From CAYSCS01 sp964429695 (lineage in GTDB: Bacteria; Acidobacteriota; Aminicenantia; Aminicenantales; Aminicenantaceae): a stretch of DNA of 20,646 nt. The stretch spans positions 1-20,646 of the forward strand of contig CAYSCS010000064.1 of the NCBI GenBank assembly GCA_964429695.1, written 5' to 3'. Positions 8,114-16,682 of this stretch are shown one piece after another (within the stretch, counting starts at the first letter, position 1; each line of letters opens with the position of its first letter). A program made the translations under genes and the position numbers. A model generated the notes under the pieces. It saw only the letters and a program-made list of their open reading frames with translations, ran no database searches and had not been told where the DNA came from.

Positions 8114-10948
8114 TTATGAAGTTGATATCTTATTCATTTTCCTTTTCTCCAGGTTCTTGGGAATGGAGATTTCAAAAATCGTCCCTTTCCCTTTTTCACT
8201 TTCTACAGCGATATGGCCCTCGTGTTCTTTGATGATTGCGTAGCTTATGGATAAACCCAATCCGGTTCCTTTCCCGATTCCCTTCGTGGTAAAGAAAGGG
8301 TCGAAGATATGAGGAAGATGTTGTTCCTCGATTCCCGTGCCTGTATCCTCTATTTTTATTATGACCTCATTTTCTTTCTCGAATAATATGATTTTTAGAA
8401 TTCCTCCCTCAGGCATAGCATCGATGGCATTGAGAATGATATTGATGAAAACTTGTTGGAGTCTTTCTCCCTGAGCATAGATAGGCTTGACTGGGGAAAG
8501 CTCAAGCACCAAATTTATGTTCATTGTTTTGAGTTTATATTCTATAAGAGCGACTATCTCCTCGAGCACTTGCTTGAGGTCAACACGGTAGAAGGAGGTA
8601 TCCGAGGGATTTCGAGCAAAGTTGAGGAGGTTCTTGATGATTCTGGCTATTCTTTCGGTCTGGATTTCAATTTTTTCCAGTATTTGAGCGTGTTTTGAGT
8701 CGGGAGGCCTCTTCTGGAGTATCTGGACATAGCTAGAGATTCCAGTGAGAGGGGTGTTTATTTCATGGGCCACACCTGCAGAGAGGAGTCCGATGGAGGC
8801 AAGCTTCTCAGAGGTGAGGACTTGTTGCTGGAGACGAATCTTTTCCGTAACGTCCTCAAAGACAATGACTGTTCCGTAAGGGTTCATCCGATTGTCGAGC
8901 AAGGGAGTTTTAGCAATGTCGAAGAGTCTTTTTTCATTAGATGGAAGTTCGAGCGAAATTTCGCTGAGGAGACGGAAGCCCTGTTGAGTATCGGAGGGAA
9001 AGATTGCAGAGAAATTTTTTTCACCCAGCACTTCTTGGAGGCTTTTTTCAAGAACCTCTTGTTTTTTCTTGCCGAAGAATCCTTCAAGGATCCTATTCCA
9101 GCCAATAATTCTTCCCTGCGAATCGAGCACAGCGACTCCAATAGTCAGACTCTCGATTATGTTCTCACTATAGTCCTTCAGTCTTTCGAGCTCCATTGCC
9201 CTCATGTTTGCTTGTTCGTAGAGGTATGCATTCTCAAGGGCTAGAGCCATAGGAGAAGAAATTGTGGTCAGAAGCTCCCAGTCTTCAGAACTGAGGAAGG
9301 TGTTATTTACTTTTTTCCCCATACCTAGGCATCCTATCAGCTTGTCTTCTACCTTAAGAGGTAAATAATGATAGAGGCCATAGTTTGCAAGTTCTTCGAA
9401 TTTCTTCTGCAGCCCTTTTCTATCTTTCAAGGAGTAAAGAGAGATGAAATCTTTTTCTTTTAGGATTTGCATGATTCTCTCGTCGAGTGTTATTGATTTT
9501 CCGCTGAAGTTGAGTTTTCCTCTGGCTTTCAGGATTGAAAAAGAACTCCTCTTCTCATCTTCAGGAAGGAGAAGAGCAATTGAATTGAGAGAGAGAGCAT
9601 TAGCAATTAAATCCAGGAGGGACTGAGAAAGTTTCCCGAGGTTACGCTCTCGGGAAAGTTCTTTGCTTATCGAAAGGAGGGTTTTTCGATATATATAACT
9701 TCTTCTGTAGATGGCTCTGTCTAAAAGGGACTGGGAGAGAGCTTTCAGAGGAGAAAAGAGGGTTGCGCCAAGAAGGATAGCCAGCACGCCGAGTATTATG
9801 GCGTTAAGTCTGTATTCTGAAAAAATTTTTGTCCTTGAACTTACGATGAAATAGACCACTCCGATGATTATGAAGGATGAAATCAGGGTAACTGCTTTCT
9901 TGAGAAGAACTTCGAGATCCATAAGTCTGTATCGAGTTATGGAGTAAGAAAAAGTGAGGGGGATAAGCGCTAGAAGGAGAACAGTGAGCTCAGCTGCTTT
10001 TGAGGGAACATAGTCGAGGAGAAAAGGAATGATGTAGAAGATGATAAAGGGAATCATCCCAAAGCTGAGGCCGTATACGATCCATTTGCGCTGTTTTTTG
10101 ATTAAAAGGTCATCGGGGATTAGGCTACTGGAGAAAGCTATTCCGAGAACAGCGAGAGAATAAAGAGTGAAATGAGTTAACTCGAGCTTCCCTGTTAAAT
10201 TGTAGAGGTCGAGGATAGTCCCCTCTTCTATTTTTTCAAGAAGTGGCAAATGGATGATGACCTTGAAGAGAAGAAATGCCGCTGCAGGGAGGTAGATAGA
10301 AAAAATGGATAACTTTTTCTTTCGGAAGAAGCTCATTCTTTTGGGGAAAATCAAGAAAAAATGGAGCAAAAGAGGGGGGAAGGTGAGAAAAGAAACCTTA
10401 TCCAGCCAATAAAAGAGGGTGTCAAGTGTATCCAGTTTCCCGCAGGGGGAGAAAATAGAGATAGAATAGAAGATTAAGCAGAGTAAATAGAAGAAGATGT
10501 ACGGAAGTGAAAATGATTTTTTGGAATTGAGAAGGACAAAAAGGCCGATCGTTATGGAAGTTAAGCCAATAAAAACAAGGCAGATATCAGTGACTTTCGG
10601 CCCCCTTGAAACTGGATAGAACGAGGGAAAGATGAGTTCTCCCTGTCGATTGATCTGATATGTCAACCTCTGGTCTGAGCTCCAGGCTAACCAGAGATTT
10701 TTTTCCACATCAATCTTACTCTTCACGAGATTGTTGTTAATGGAGTAGAGAATATCTCCTTTTTTTATTCCTGCAAGATAACCTGGGCTATTTAAGTCGA
10801 TTCTTTCGGCACGCAGGATCCCTTCTCTTTTTTTCCAGAAGATTCCATCCGATGGCTCTCTCCAATTTATTTTTCGGTAAACATTCAATCCCCCTAAACC
10901 GAGCAAGAATGAAAAGACTGCAATGGCAATGTAGATTCTTCTTTTCAT
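8114..10948 (-). CDS. Membrane sensor histidine kinase, PDZ / multi-TM / GAF / PAS / HisKA-HATPase
   Basis: This 944-residue sensor phosphorylates the NtrC-type regulator encoded next. In order: a TM helix (about 5-23); a PDZ-like domain (about 42-105, with SPGYLAGIKKGDILYSINN), probably extracytoplasmic; roughly eight further TM segments (about 121-400); a GAF-like domain (about 425-590); and a PAS domain (about 600-710, with GVAVLDSQGRIIGWNR). The HisKA domain has the phosphorylated His728 in AGVAHEINTPLTGI. The HATPase domain shows FINIILNAIDAM, IEDTGTGI and GKGTGLGLSISYAII. The PDZ-plus-multi-TM front end recalls ComP-type sensors, while the NtrC partner and pilus neighbourhood recall PilS. 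The start ATG is preceded by an AGAGAG ribosome site. It lies 71 nt downstream of the small secreted gene, with no evident promoter of its own. The signal is unknown. Confidence 0.92.
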   Translation of the reverse strand: MKRRIYIAIAVFSFLLGLGGLNVYRKINWREPSDGIFWKKREGILRAERIDLNSPGYLAGIKKGDILYSINNNLVKSKIDVEKNLWLAWSSDQRLTYQINRQGELIFPSFYPVSRGPKVTDICLVFIGLTSITIGLFVLLNSKKSFSLPYIFFYLLCLIFYSISIFSPCGKLDTLDTLFYWLDKVSFLTFPPLLLHFFLIFPKRMSFFRKKKLSIFSIYLPAAAFLLFKVIIHLPLLEKIEEGTILDLYNLTGKLELTHFTLYSLAVLGIAFSSSLIPDDLLIKKQRKWIVYGLSFGMIPFIIFYIIPFLLDYVPSKAAELTVLLLALIPLTFSYSITRYRLMDLEVLLKKAVTLISSFIIIGVVYFIVSSRTKIFSEYRLNAIILGVLAILLGATLFSPLKALSQSLLDRAIYRRSYIYRKTLLSISKELSRERNLGKLSQSLLDLIANALSLNSIALLLPEDEKRSSFSILKARGKLNFSGKSITLDERIMQILKEKDFISLYSLKDRKGLQKKFEELANYGLYHYLPLKVEDKLIGCLGMGKKVNNTFLSSEDWELLTTISSPMALALENAYLYEQANMRAMELERLKDYSENIIESLTIGVAVLDSQGRIIGWNRILEGFFGKKKQEVLEKSLQEVLGEKNFSAIFPSDTQQGFRLLSEISLELPSNEKRLFDIAKTPLLDNRMNPYGTVIVFEDVTEKIRLQQQVLTSEKLASIGLLSAGVAHEINTPLTGISSYVQILQKRPPDSKHAQILEKIEIQTERIARIIKNLLNFARNPSDTSFYRVDLKQVLEEIVALIEYKLKTMNINLVLELSPVKPIYAQGERLQQVFINIILNAIDAMPEGGILKIILFEKENEVIIKIEDTGTGIEEQHLPHIFDPFFTTKGIGKGTGLGLSISYAIIKEHEGHIAVESEKGKGTIFEISIPKNLEKRKMNKISTS

Positions 10949-11019
10949 TTTTTTCTCTCTATTCTATTCCCTGCAAATCCAAAAATTTGAATCGCAAACT
11001 CAAAAAATATAAGGGGGAT

Positions 11020-11304
11020 TTATTCAAGTATATGTTTTTCACTTGTCCTGATGACCCATTTTACGGTTGGTTCCTTGAGAAAGTTTATTAGAGTTTCATC
11101 CTCTTTCAGTCCCAAGGGTTTTGTATTCCGGGAGAGAAAGGTACTCATATAGTCGTATTTCTGTCTTTTTATTTCTTGGGGACTTAAGGCCTCTTTTTCA
11201 AGGGAGAAGGAATCTAAAAAAGGAAGTTGTTTTTCTTTGATTCTTGAGGTCAAGGGAGAGAGAAGAAAGAAAGTTAAAATTGCAAGAAATAATTTTTTAT
11301 TCAT
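11020..11304 (-). CDS. Small secreted protein, 94 aa, unknown function
   Basis: I do not recognise this protein. It starts with MNKKLFLAILTFFLL, a typical Sec signal peptide with probable cleavage near residue 20. The remaining 70-odd residues are charged and mainly hydrophilic, with no cysteine and no further membrane segment. The gene is supported by the signal peptide and by a strong promoter directly in front of it. There is no Shine-Dalgarno site, and the predicted transcript starts only a few bases from the ATG. It is first in the minus-strand unit leading to the histidine kinase, 71 nt upstream of it, so it could be an extracytoplasmic partner of the kinase's PDZ or membrane domain. 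That link rests only on position. Confidence 0.65.
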   Translation of the reverse strand: MNKKLFLAILTFFLLSPLTSRIKEKQLPFLDSFSLEKEALSPQEIKRQKYDYMSTFLSRNTKPLGLKEDETLINFLKEPTVKWVIRTSEKHILE

Positions 11305-11312
11305 TATTTTTA

Positions 11313-11341
11313 AAGATAATCCCAGGCTGAATATTTGTCAA
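11313..11341 (-). promoter_or_regulatory. Strong sigma-70-type promoter for the small secreted gene and probably the kinase/regulator
   Basis: On the minus strand a perfect TTGACA (11341-11336) is followed, after exactly 17 bp, by TATCTT (11318-11313). Initiation about 7 nt downstream falls near 11306, two or three bases from the ATG at 11304, so the mRNA would be essentially leaderless. Confidence 0.6.
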
Positions 11342-11757
11342 TACAGACACTCATTCAGGAAGAGACATGGAGTCGGCGGAGGAAAGAGCAATTAAACTAT
11401 CCCAGGAGGGCTAAACAAAATTTATCCTCCATTTCTTAGAAGAGCCGGGGTTTAAAAATTCTAGTTCTTTAATTCATTCTGCGACTAAAAATTTCAGAGT
11501 GTTCTGGATTAAGAGAAGAGATGGAAATTTCGACCCGAAATAAATTCAAGCGCAGAAGAGGGTAAGGTTCTTTCCTTGCCTTGGGTTGATTCGTTTAAAG
11601 ATTCTTCAGTGTAAAGGATAACTTTGAACCCTTTTTAAAATGAAATCCTTATAATTTTACCTTAATTGAGAATGAGACGTTGGTTTTATCCTACACTATT
11701 TTTTAGGTGAGGAGTCTAAGCGGTTTTTTAGAAGACAGGTTCTATCTGCACATGTAT
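11342..11757. other. Non-coding divergent region between the two-component and pilus operons
   Basis: No convincing gene is present. A 15-codon frame with a fair ribosome site (ATG 11367, MESAEERAIKLSQEG, stop at 11412) is followed in frame by about 50 open codons and then more stops; it could be a remnant or chance. TATAAT occurs around 11650, but without a properly spaced -35. No sigma-54 GG-N10-GC element was found. GGAGG and CCTCC about 16 nt apart (around 11405-11430) could pair weakly. Confidence 0.4.
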
Positions 11758-11786
11758 TTGACAATTATTCATATATCTCCTAATAT
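11758..11786 (+). promoter_or_regulatory. Sigma-70-type promoter of the pilus/secretion operon
   Basis: TTGACA (11758-11763, perfect) is followed, after 17 bp, by TAATAT (11781-11786, four of six consensus bases). Initiation near 11793 gives a leader of about 19 nt before the ATG at 11812. The promoter lies inside the upstream open extension of gspF, which argues against a start at 11707. Confidence 0.55.
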
Positions 11787-11811
11787 TAAACTAATAAATG
11801 GAAAATATAAA

Positions 11812-13020
11812 ATGCCATATTTCCAATGTCGATTAGCCACTGATGAAGGGAGAACATTTACTCGACCTTTCTTTGCACCTTCAGTCGAAGAATGTAGAGA
11901 ACACTTTGAGAGTGAAGGATTTTGTGTTCTTTCCATAAGAAGAGACTGGCGAAGAATCCAGGTTCCACTTCGTCCTTTCCAAACAAGAATCAAGGAGCGG
12001 GATTTCATCCTCTTCAATCAGGAGCTTGTGGCTTTAATTAAGGCAGGCTATCCTATTCTAAAGAGTATTGAAATAATAGCGAGTAGGGTTAAGAATGTTC
12101 ATTTCAAAGAACTCCTGATGAGGATCGAGGGCGAGGTTCGAGCGGGGAAATCTCTTTCAGAAGCTTTCCTGCCCTTTGAAGACATATTTTCCAAAGTCTA
12201 CACGGCTTCTTTAATGGCAGGAGAGAGAAGCGGGAATTTAGCAGGGACTCTGAGTCGCTATATAGGTTATGCCAAGGTGGTTTCTCAAACAAAGTCAAGA
12301 ATAAGGTCTGCCTTGACCTACCCCACCTTACTTCTCGTTTTTTCCTTTTTGCTTCTAGGAGTTCTTTTAAACTTTGTTCTGCCCCGTTTTTCCCAGTTTT
12401 ACAGGGACTTTGAGGCAGAACTTCCTTCGATAACCCGCATGCTTATGTCCTTTGCCCTTTCGCTGAGAAATAATTATCCATTCATTCTGGGGGTTTTCAT
12501 TCTTTTCTTTTTGATTTACTTCCAGTTAAGAAAAAAAGAAAAATTTCAGGTACTCAAGGACCGCATCAAACTCAAGATTCCCTACGGTGGTCCGATTTGG
12601 CTTGAATCAGGAGTTTCGCTCTTCTCTCGGACGCTGAGTCTGCTTTTGGGAGGAGGAATTTCTCTTCTTTCTTCGATAGATATCGCAAGGCAGTCTGTTC
12701 CAAATAGATATTTAGTGACCAGGATGTCTGGAGTATCCGATGAGATTAAAAATGGAGAAAGCCTTTCTGAATCGTTAGCCCGAACGAATTTCTTTCCTCT
12801 TCTCGCCCTGGACATGATCAGAGTAGGTGAGACATCTGCAAACCTTGAGGGAATGCTTACTGATGTGGCGGAGGTTTACGATGAAAGAATTCGTTCAAGA
12901 ATTGATACCTTTGTTTCTCTTATTGAGCCGGTTATTATCATTTTTATGGGTATGATTGTGGCAGCCATGCTTTTGGCTGTCTACTTACCAATTTTTAACA
13001 TCATAAGAATAGCAAGGTAA
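11812..13020 (+). CDS. gspF: Type II secretion / type IV pilus platform protein (GspF/PilC)
   Basis: This polytopic inner-membrane protein is the rotor platform that the assembly ATPase acts on. From ATG 11812 it has 402 residues, the usual family length. It begins MPYFQCRLATDEGRTF, matching the typical N-terminus, and contains two T2SSF repeats. The first has QELVALIKAGYPILKSIEII and MAGERSGNLAGTL; the second has FSRTLSLLLGGGISLLSSI and MIRVGETSANLEGML. Membrane segments lie at about 160-185 and 220-240, with a C-terminal one in EPVIIIFMGMIVAAMLLAV. The frame stays open upstream to a GTG at 11707, but that 35-residue extension spans a good promoter. It is the first gene of the operon, and its stop overlaps the next start by one base (TAATG). 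It could equally be called pilC. Confidence 0.92.
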   Translation: MPYFQCRLATDEGRTFTRPFFAPSVEECREHFESEGFCVLSIRRDWRRIQVPLRPFQTRIKERDFILFNQELVALIKAGYPILKSIEIIASRVKNVHFKELLMRIEGEVRAGKSLSEAFLPFEDIFSKVYTASLMAGERSGNLAGTLSRYIGYAKVVSQTKSRIRSALTYPTLLLVFSFLLLGVLLNFVLPRFSQFYRDFEAELPSITRMLMSFALSLRNNYPFILGVFILFFLIYFQLRKKEKFQVLKDRIKLKIPYGGPIWLESGVSLFSRTLSLLLGGGISLLSSIDIARQSVPNRYLVTRMSGVSDEIKNGESLSESLARTNFFPLLALDMIRVGETSANLEGMLTDVAEVYDERIRSRIDTFVSLIEPVIIIFMGMIVAAMLLAVYLPIFNIIRIAR

Positions 13021-14636
13021 TGGCAAGATCAAGAGAAGAGCCCGAAAAAATCATCCATAAAGAAGAGGAAGAGACCAAAATGATTGCCGAGCGTTATCAT
13101 GTTCCTTACATCGACCTCAACAATTATTCTCTGAGCCGTGAGCTTGTGCAGTCGTTTCCTGTGGAATTTCTGCATCGTTCAAACTTCATTCCGCTTGAGG
13201 AAAATGAAGGAGTTTTGAAGATCGCCATAGCAGACCCTTCTGACATTTCAGTCATAGATGTCATTGAATCTTTTTCGGGGAAAAAGGTGGAGGTTTATGC
13301 TGCTTCGAAAAGAGCCATTAATGAGGCACTGAGAAAAAGTGAGACAGCTCTTCAGGTACTGAGAAACGCTACCGAAGGATTCATTGTCCAGGTTGTGGAG
13401 AAGGAAGGAGCAGAGGAAGAGGAAGTAATTTCTGTTGAAAAACTTGCAGACCAGGATGGGTCAATCATCAAGCTTGTCAATTCTATAATTTTTACTGCCG
13501 TTCAGAAGAGAGCAAGCGATATCCATATAGAATCTAAGGAAGAAGGTGTGACCATCAAATACCGTATAGATGGTGTTTTAAGTGAAGCAATGGAGCCGAT
13601 TAATAAGAAGTTCCAGTCTCCTATCATCTCGAGGGTGAAGGTGATGTCTGACCTAGATATTGCGGAGAGGAGGGTTCCTCAGGATGGGCGATTCAGGTTG
13701 AAAATAAAGGACAAGACCATAGATTTCAGGGTATCGATAATGCCCAGTATCTATGGTGAGGATGCGGTCATTCGCATTCTGGATAAAGAAATGATAACCG
13801 AAGCAATCTCAGAGTTGAGGTTGGATCTACTCGGTTTTTCGGAAGAAGTCCTTGAGAAATTCCGGAAATATATTACTCAGCCTTACGGAATGGTCTTAGT
13901 TACGGGTCCCACAGGAAGCGGAAAGACAACCACCCTCTATGCAGCTTTGACAGAAATTAAATCACCCGAGGATAAAATCATTACCATTGAGGACCCGGTT
14001 GAGTATCAGATAGAAGGAATAACTCAGATTCCGGTCAACGAAAAGAAGGGTCTGACTTTCGCCAGGGGGCTTCGCTCTATCCTCCGTCACGACCCAGATA
14101 AGATCATGGTAGGAGAGATAAGAGACCCCGAGACGGCTCAAATTGCCATTCAATCGGCTTTGACTGGACATTTGGTCTTTACTACAGTTCATGCTAACAA
14201 TGTGTTTGATGTGATTGGACGTTTTCTTCACATGCAGGTAGACCCTTATAGCTTCATTTCGGCTCTAAACTGTATTCTGGCGCAAAGGCTGGTGAGAGTC
14301 CTTTGTTTGAATTGCAAGAAATCGGTAAAGTATGATGAAACCGAGCTCGTTAAATCAGGGCTAAATCCAGAGGAGTACAGAGATCAGGTCTTTTTTGAAG
14401 CTGTGGGTTGTCCAGAGTGCAATCACACTGGCTATAAAGGGAGGACAGCCATAGCGGAGTTACTGGAACTTTCAGATGATATTCGGGAAATGATCTTAGC
14501 CAAGAAACCACTATCAGAGGTGAAAAAGAGAGCAAAGGCGGAAGGGATGGTCTTCCTCAGAGAGATGGGGATGAAAAAGGTTTTGAAAGGAATAACCAGC
14601 CTTAAAGAATTGAACAAGGTCACTTTTGTCGAGTGA
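13020..14636 (+). CDS. gspE: Assembly ATPase of type II secretion / type IV pilus (GspE/PilB)
   Basis: This 538-residue cytoplasmic hexameric ATPase powers pilus or pseudopilus extension. The N-terminal MshEN/GspE_N domain spans about 20-110. It is followed by an acidic linker, a second N-domain (with KRASDIHIE) and the RecA-like core. Walker A is GPTGSGKT (296-303). The Asp box and Walker B region contain IIEDPVE-like TIEDPVEYQIEG and KIMVGEIRDPETA, and the His box is TGHLVFTTVHAN. Near the C-terminus four cysteines in CLNC and CPEC form the zinc-binding motif of the extension-type enzymes and distinguish it from PilT. An internal ATG at 13080 has a better ribosome site (AGAGGAAGAG) and would remove 20 residues, so the start is not settled. 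It overlaps gspF by one base and pilM by four. Confidence 0.95.
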   Translation: MARSREEPEKIIHKEEEETKMIAERYHVPYIDLNNYSLSRELVQSFPVEFLHRSNFIPLEENEGVLKIAIADPSDISVIDVIESFSGKKVEVYAASKRAINEALRKSETALQVLRNATEGFIVQVVEKEGAEEEEVISVEKLADQDGSIIKLVNSIIFTAVQKRASDIHIESKEEGVTIKYRIDGVLSEAMEPINKKFQSPIISRVKVMSDLDIAERRVPQDGRFRLKIKDKTIDFRVSIMPSIYGEDAVIRILDKEMITEAISELRLDLLGFSEEVLEKFRKYITQPYGMVLVTGPTGSGKTTTLYAALTEIKSPEDKIITIEDPVEYQIEGITQIPVNEKKGLTFARGLRSILRHDPDKIMVGEIRDPETAQIAIQSALTGHLVFTTVHANNVFDVIGRFLHMQVDPYSFISALNCILAQRLVRVLCLNCKKSVKYDETELVKSGLNPEEYRDQVFFEAVGCPECNHTGYKGRTAIAELLELSDDIREMILAKKPLSEVKKRAKAEGMVFLREMGMKKVLKGITSLKELNKVTFVE

Positions 14637-15583
14637 GAATGTTTTTCAGGGATAAATTAGGGGGAATAAAAAGTTTTTTTACCAAGCAGCCACTTCCCTC
14701 AATTTCTTTTTATGTGAATCCCCGTTACCTTTGTGGAATCCAGATTTCTCGAAGGGAGAAAAGGCTCATTCAATACTTTATTATTCCTCTCGAAAAACTA
14801 GTAATCGAGCCATCATTTTTGAAAAAAAATCTGAAAGACACCCGCTTTTTAAATAAAATATTGAGGGAAGAAATAAAAAAATTCCATCCTTCTGAGAAAA
14901 AAATAGCCCTTCTGCTTCCCGAGCTTTCCCAGAGGACATTTGTTTTTTCCTTCGATTCCCTCCCCCCTTCTCCTGAGGAGAAGGAAAAGCTTATTTTTTT
15001 CAGAATAAAAAGACAAATCCCCTTTCTCCCTGATGATGCAAGGTTCTCTTTTGAGCTTATTGGTAGTAAAAATTCCCCCAGAATAATAGTCTCAGTTGCT
15101 CGAGCTTCCATAATCGAAGAATACGAGATGCTTTTTAGAGAGCTCAAGTTTGAGCCAGGAATAGTCGGTATTCCAACCCTCTCTTTATTAAATGCCTCCT
15201 TCGTTGAGGAGAATTCGATTCTAGTCAACGTGGAAGAAGACTCCCTCAATCTTCTCTCAATAATAGATTCTGAAGTTGTGCTTTATCGACAAAAATCTTT
15301 TGCTCCAGAATTTGTCTATGAGCTTTCCTGGGAAGAAAAGATTGACCAAATTGTTAAAGAAATTGAGAATACAGCTAATTTTCTGGAGGATAAAGAAAAG
15401 AGAAAGGTTGATTCCCTCACAATGAGGTTAGGCCTTCTGAATTCCCGAGAAAACCTCCTTTCATCTTTGAGAAAGAGGCTCTCTTATCCTCTTAAAGAAA
15501 TAGATGTTTCTTTTTTATCCACCCTTAACCAGAGGGAGAGGCATATCCTTTCCCCTCTTTTTGGCCAAATTTCATCAAAATGA
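14633..15583 (+). CDS. pilM: PilM-like actin-fold pilus assembly protein
   Basis: At 316 residues this is a cytoplasmic protein in the PilM position, directly after the ATPase and before PilN. PilM proteins have an actin-like ATPase fold and bind the cytoplasmic tail of PilN. Supporting sequence is limited: KKIALLLPELSQRTFVF, an LP-PP-EEKEKLIFFRIKRQIPF stretch resembling the family's central segment, and IVSVARASIIEEYEMLFREL. Classical nucleotide-binding signatures are weak, so this may be a degenerate, non-hydrolysing member. The GTG at 14633 overlaps the gspE stop (GTGA); an ATG at 14639 is an alternative. The assignment leans on synteny as much as on sequence. Confidence 0.8.
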   Translation: MRMFFRDKLGGIKSFFTKQPLPSISFYVNPRYLCGIQISRREKRLIQYFIIPLEKLVIEPSFLKKNLKDTRFLNKILREEIKKFHPSEKKIALLLPELSQRTFVFSFDSLPPSPEEKEKLIFFRIKRQIPFLPDDARFSFELIGSKNSPRIIVSVARASIIEEYEMLFRELKFEPGIVGIPTLSLLNASFVEENSILVNVEEDSLNLLSIIDSEVVLYRQKSFAPEFVYELSWEEKIDQIVKEIENTANFLEDKEKRKVDSLTMRLGLLNSRENLLSSLRKRLSYPLKEIDVSFLSTLNQRERHILSPLFGQISSK

Positions 15584-16125
15584 AGCGTTTAGATTTGAAC
15601 CTGGCAAGCGTCCCGATAAGAAATAGGAAGTTTTTTTTCGCTCTTCTCGCTCTGCTTGTGATCTTGACGCTTATCTTTGTTGGAGAAGGGACTAATATTT
15701 ACCTTACTTATAAATCAAATCATAGAGAAATAGAATCAAACCTGGATAGAGTAGAGAAGCAGATAAGAGAGGTTCAAAGGATCGAGAAGAAATACTCTTC
15801 GAGCATTGAGAAACTCGAAAAAGAAAACAAAGAGATTGTGGAAATGATTAACAATCTAATCCTCAAAAAGTCGTTTCCTCTCATTGGCTTTTTAACGAGT
15901 TTAGAGCAATCTCTTCCTGAAAGGAGTTACGTGTTTTCCCTCGCTCCATCTGTTAATGAGGGAGGTGAGGTTTCTGTGAGATTCAGGGTAGTTTCAGAAA
16001 GCGTGGAAGACCTTTTAAGGTTAGTGGATAATTTAAAAGAACGCGGATTTCAAGAGATTAAGGTTTTGGGGGAAGAGAGAAATTCAGAGGGCTTAATTCT
16101 CTCTGAAATTACATTAAAATATTAA
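15580..16125 (+). CDS. pilN: PilN-like inner-membrane alignment protein
   Basis: This 181-residue bitopic protein starts with MKRLDLNLASVP, close to the INLLP-type cytoplasmic tail that PilN uses to bind PilM. One TM helix (about 19-40) follows, then a coiled coil (about 45-95, rich in Glu, Lys and Arg). The periplasmic ferredoxin-like domain has RSYVFSLAPSVNEGGEVSVRF and ESVEDLLRLVDNLKERGF. In the complex it pairs with PilO to connect the cytoplasmic motor to the secretin. Its ATG overlaps the pilM stop (ATGA), implying translational coupling. Confidence 0.88.
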   Translation: MKRLDLNLASVPIRNRKFFFALLALLVILTLIFVGEGTNIYLTYKSNHREIESNLDRVEKQIREVQRIEKKYSSSIEKLEKENKEIVEMINNLILKKSFPLIGFLTSLEQSLPERSYVFSLAPSVNEGGEVSVRFRVVSESVEDLLRLVDNLKERGFQEIKVLGEERNSEGLILSEITLKY

Positions 16126-16127
16126 AA

Positions 16128-16682
16128 ATGGTTGACTTGCTTCAGAAAAAAGAAAAGAGGATTTTGGGTTTTATGACCATTGTTCTTTTTGGTTCTGTGA
16201 TTTTTTTCGGCTTGATTGCTCTTGGAGAGAAAAGAGCATATTTTAAAGATGTAGAAATGCTTTCTTCAAAGAAAAGGGAGTATCTGGGGCTCAGGTTAAA
16301 AACCCTCGAGAAAAGAAGCGAGTATCTGAAATGGCGGCAGACATATCGAGATGTTGAAGATTTAAGGGAAGAATATTTTTATGATGGAAAGGAGGGGATA
16401 AAAAAGCTAAGAATTGACCTTCAAAGAATATTTAACTCTTCTGAGGTGCGACCTTCTGGAGGAATTGCTTATGATTATTATGACCTCAATTTGAAAAATT
16501 TTAAAAAAGTAGTTGTTCGTTTCAACCTCGTGGGCTCTTATTATTCCCTGAAAAAGTTTATAAACACAATAATAAGCTTCCCTCGTTTCCTGGTGATTGA
16601 GAAGATAGATTTCTTAGAAGCCAGGTCCGACGATGGAAAGATTGAGGTGATGGTTATTCTGGCTGGCTATTATGAAAGTTAA
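16128..16682 (+). CDS. pilO: PilO-like inner-membrane alignment protein
   Basis: This 184-residue bitopic protein has one TM helix (about 12-34), a coiled-coil stretch (about 40-80) and a periplasmic domain with VVVRFNLVGSYYSLKKFINT, typical of PilO/GspM ferredoxin-like folds. It should heterodimerise with the PilN-like product in the periplasm. It starts two bases after the pilN stop and overlaps the next gene by 11 nt. Sequence conservation in this family is low, so topology and gene order carry much of the weight. Confidence 0.85.
   Translation: MVDLLQKKEKRILGFMTIVLFGSVIFFGLIALGEKRAYFKDVEMLSSKKREYLGLRLKTLEKRSEYLKWRQTYRDVEDLREEYFYDGKEGIKKLRIDLQRIFNSSEVRPSGGIAYDYYDLNLKNFKKVVVRFNLVGSYYSLKKFINTIISFPRFLVIEKIDFLEARSDDGKIEVMVILAGYYES

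Noticed and set aside
8765..9244. Plus-strand open frame of 159 codons opposite the kinase
   Set aside because: It lies entirely opposite the conserved kinase PAS, HisKA and linker region and shows no protein signature; it is a shadow frame.
11367..11414. Leader peptide gene of 15 codons
   Set aside because: It has a fair ribosome site but no attenuator structure, no conservation evidence and no promoter of its own; it is too short to support.
11342..11757. Sigma-54 promoter for the pilus operon
   Set aside because: No GG and GC dinucleotides with the required 10-bp spacing and surrounding consensus were found. A well-spaced sigma-70-type promoter is present instead.
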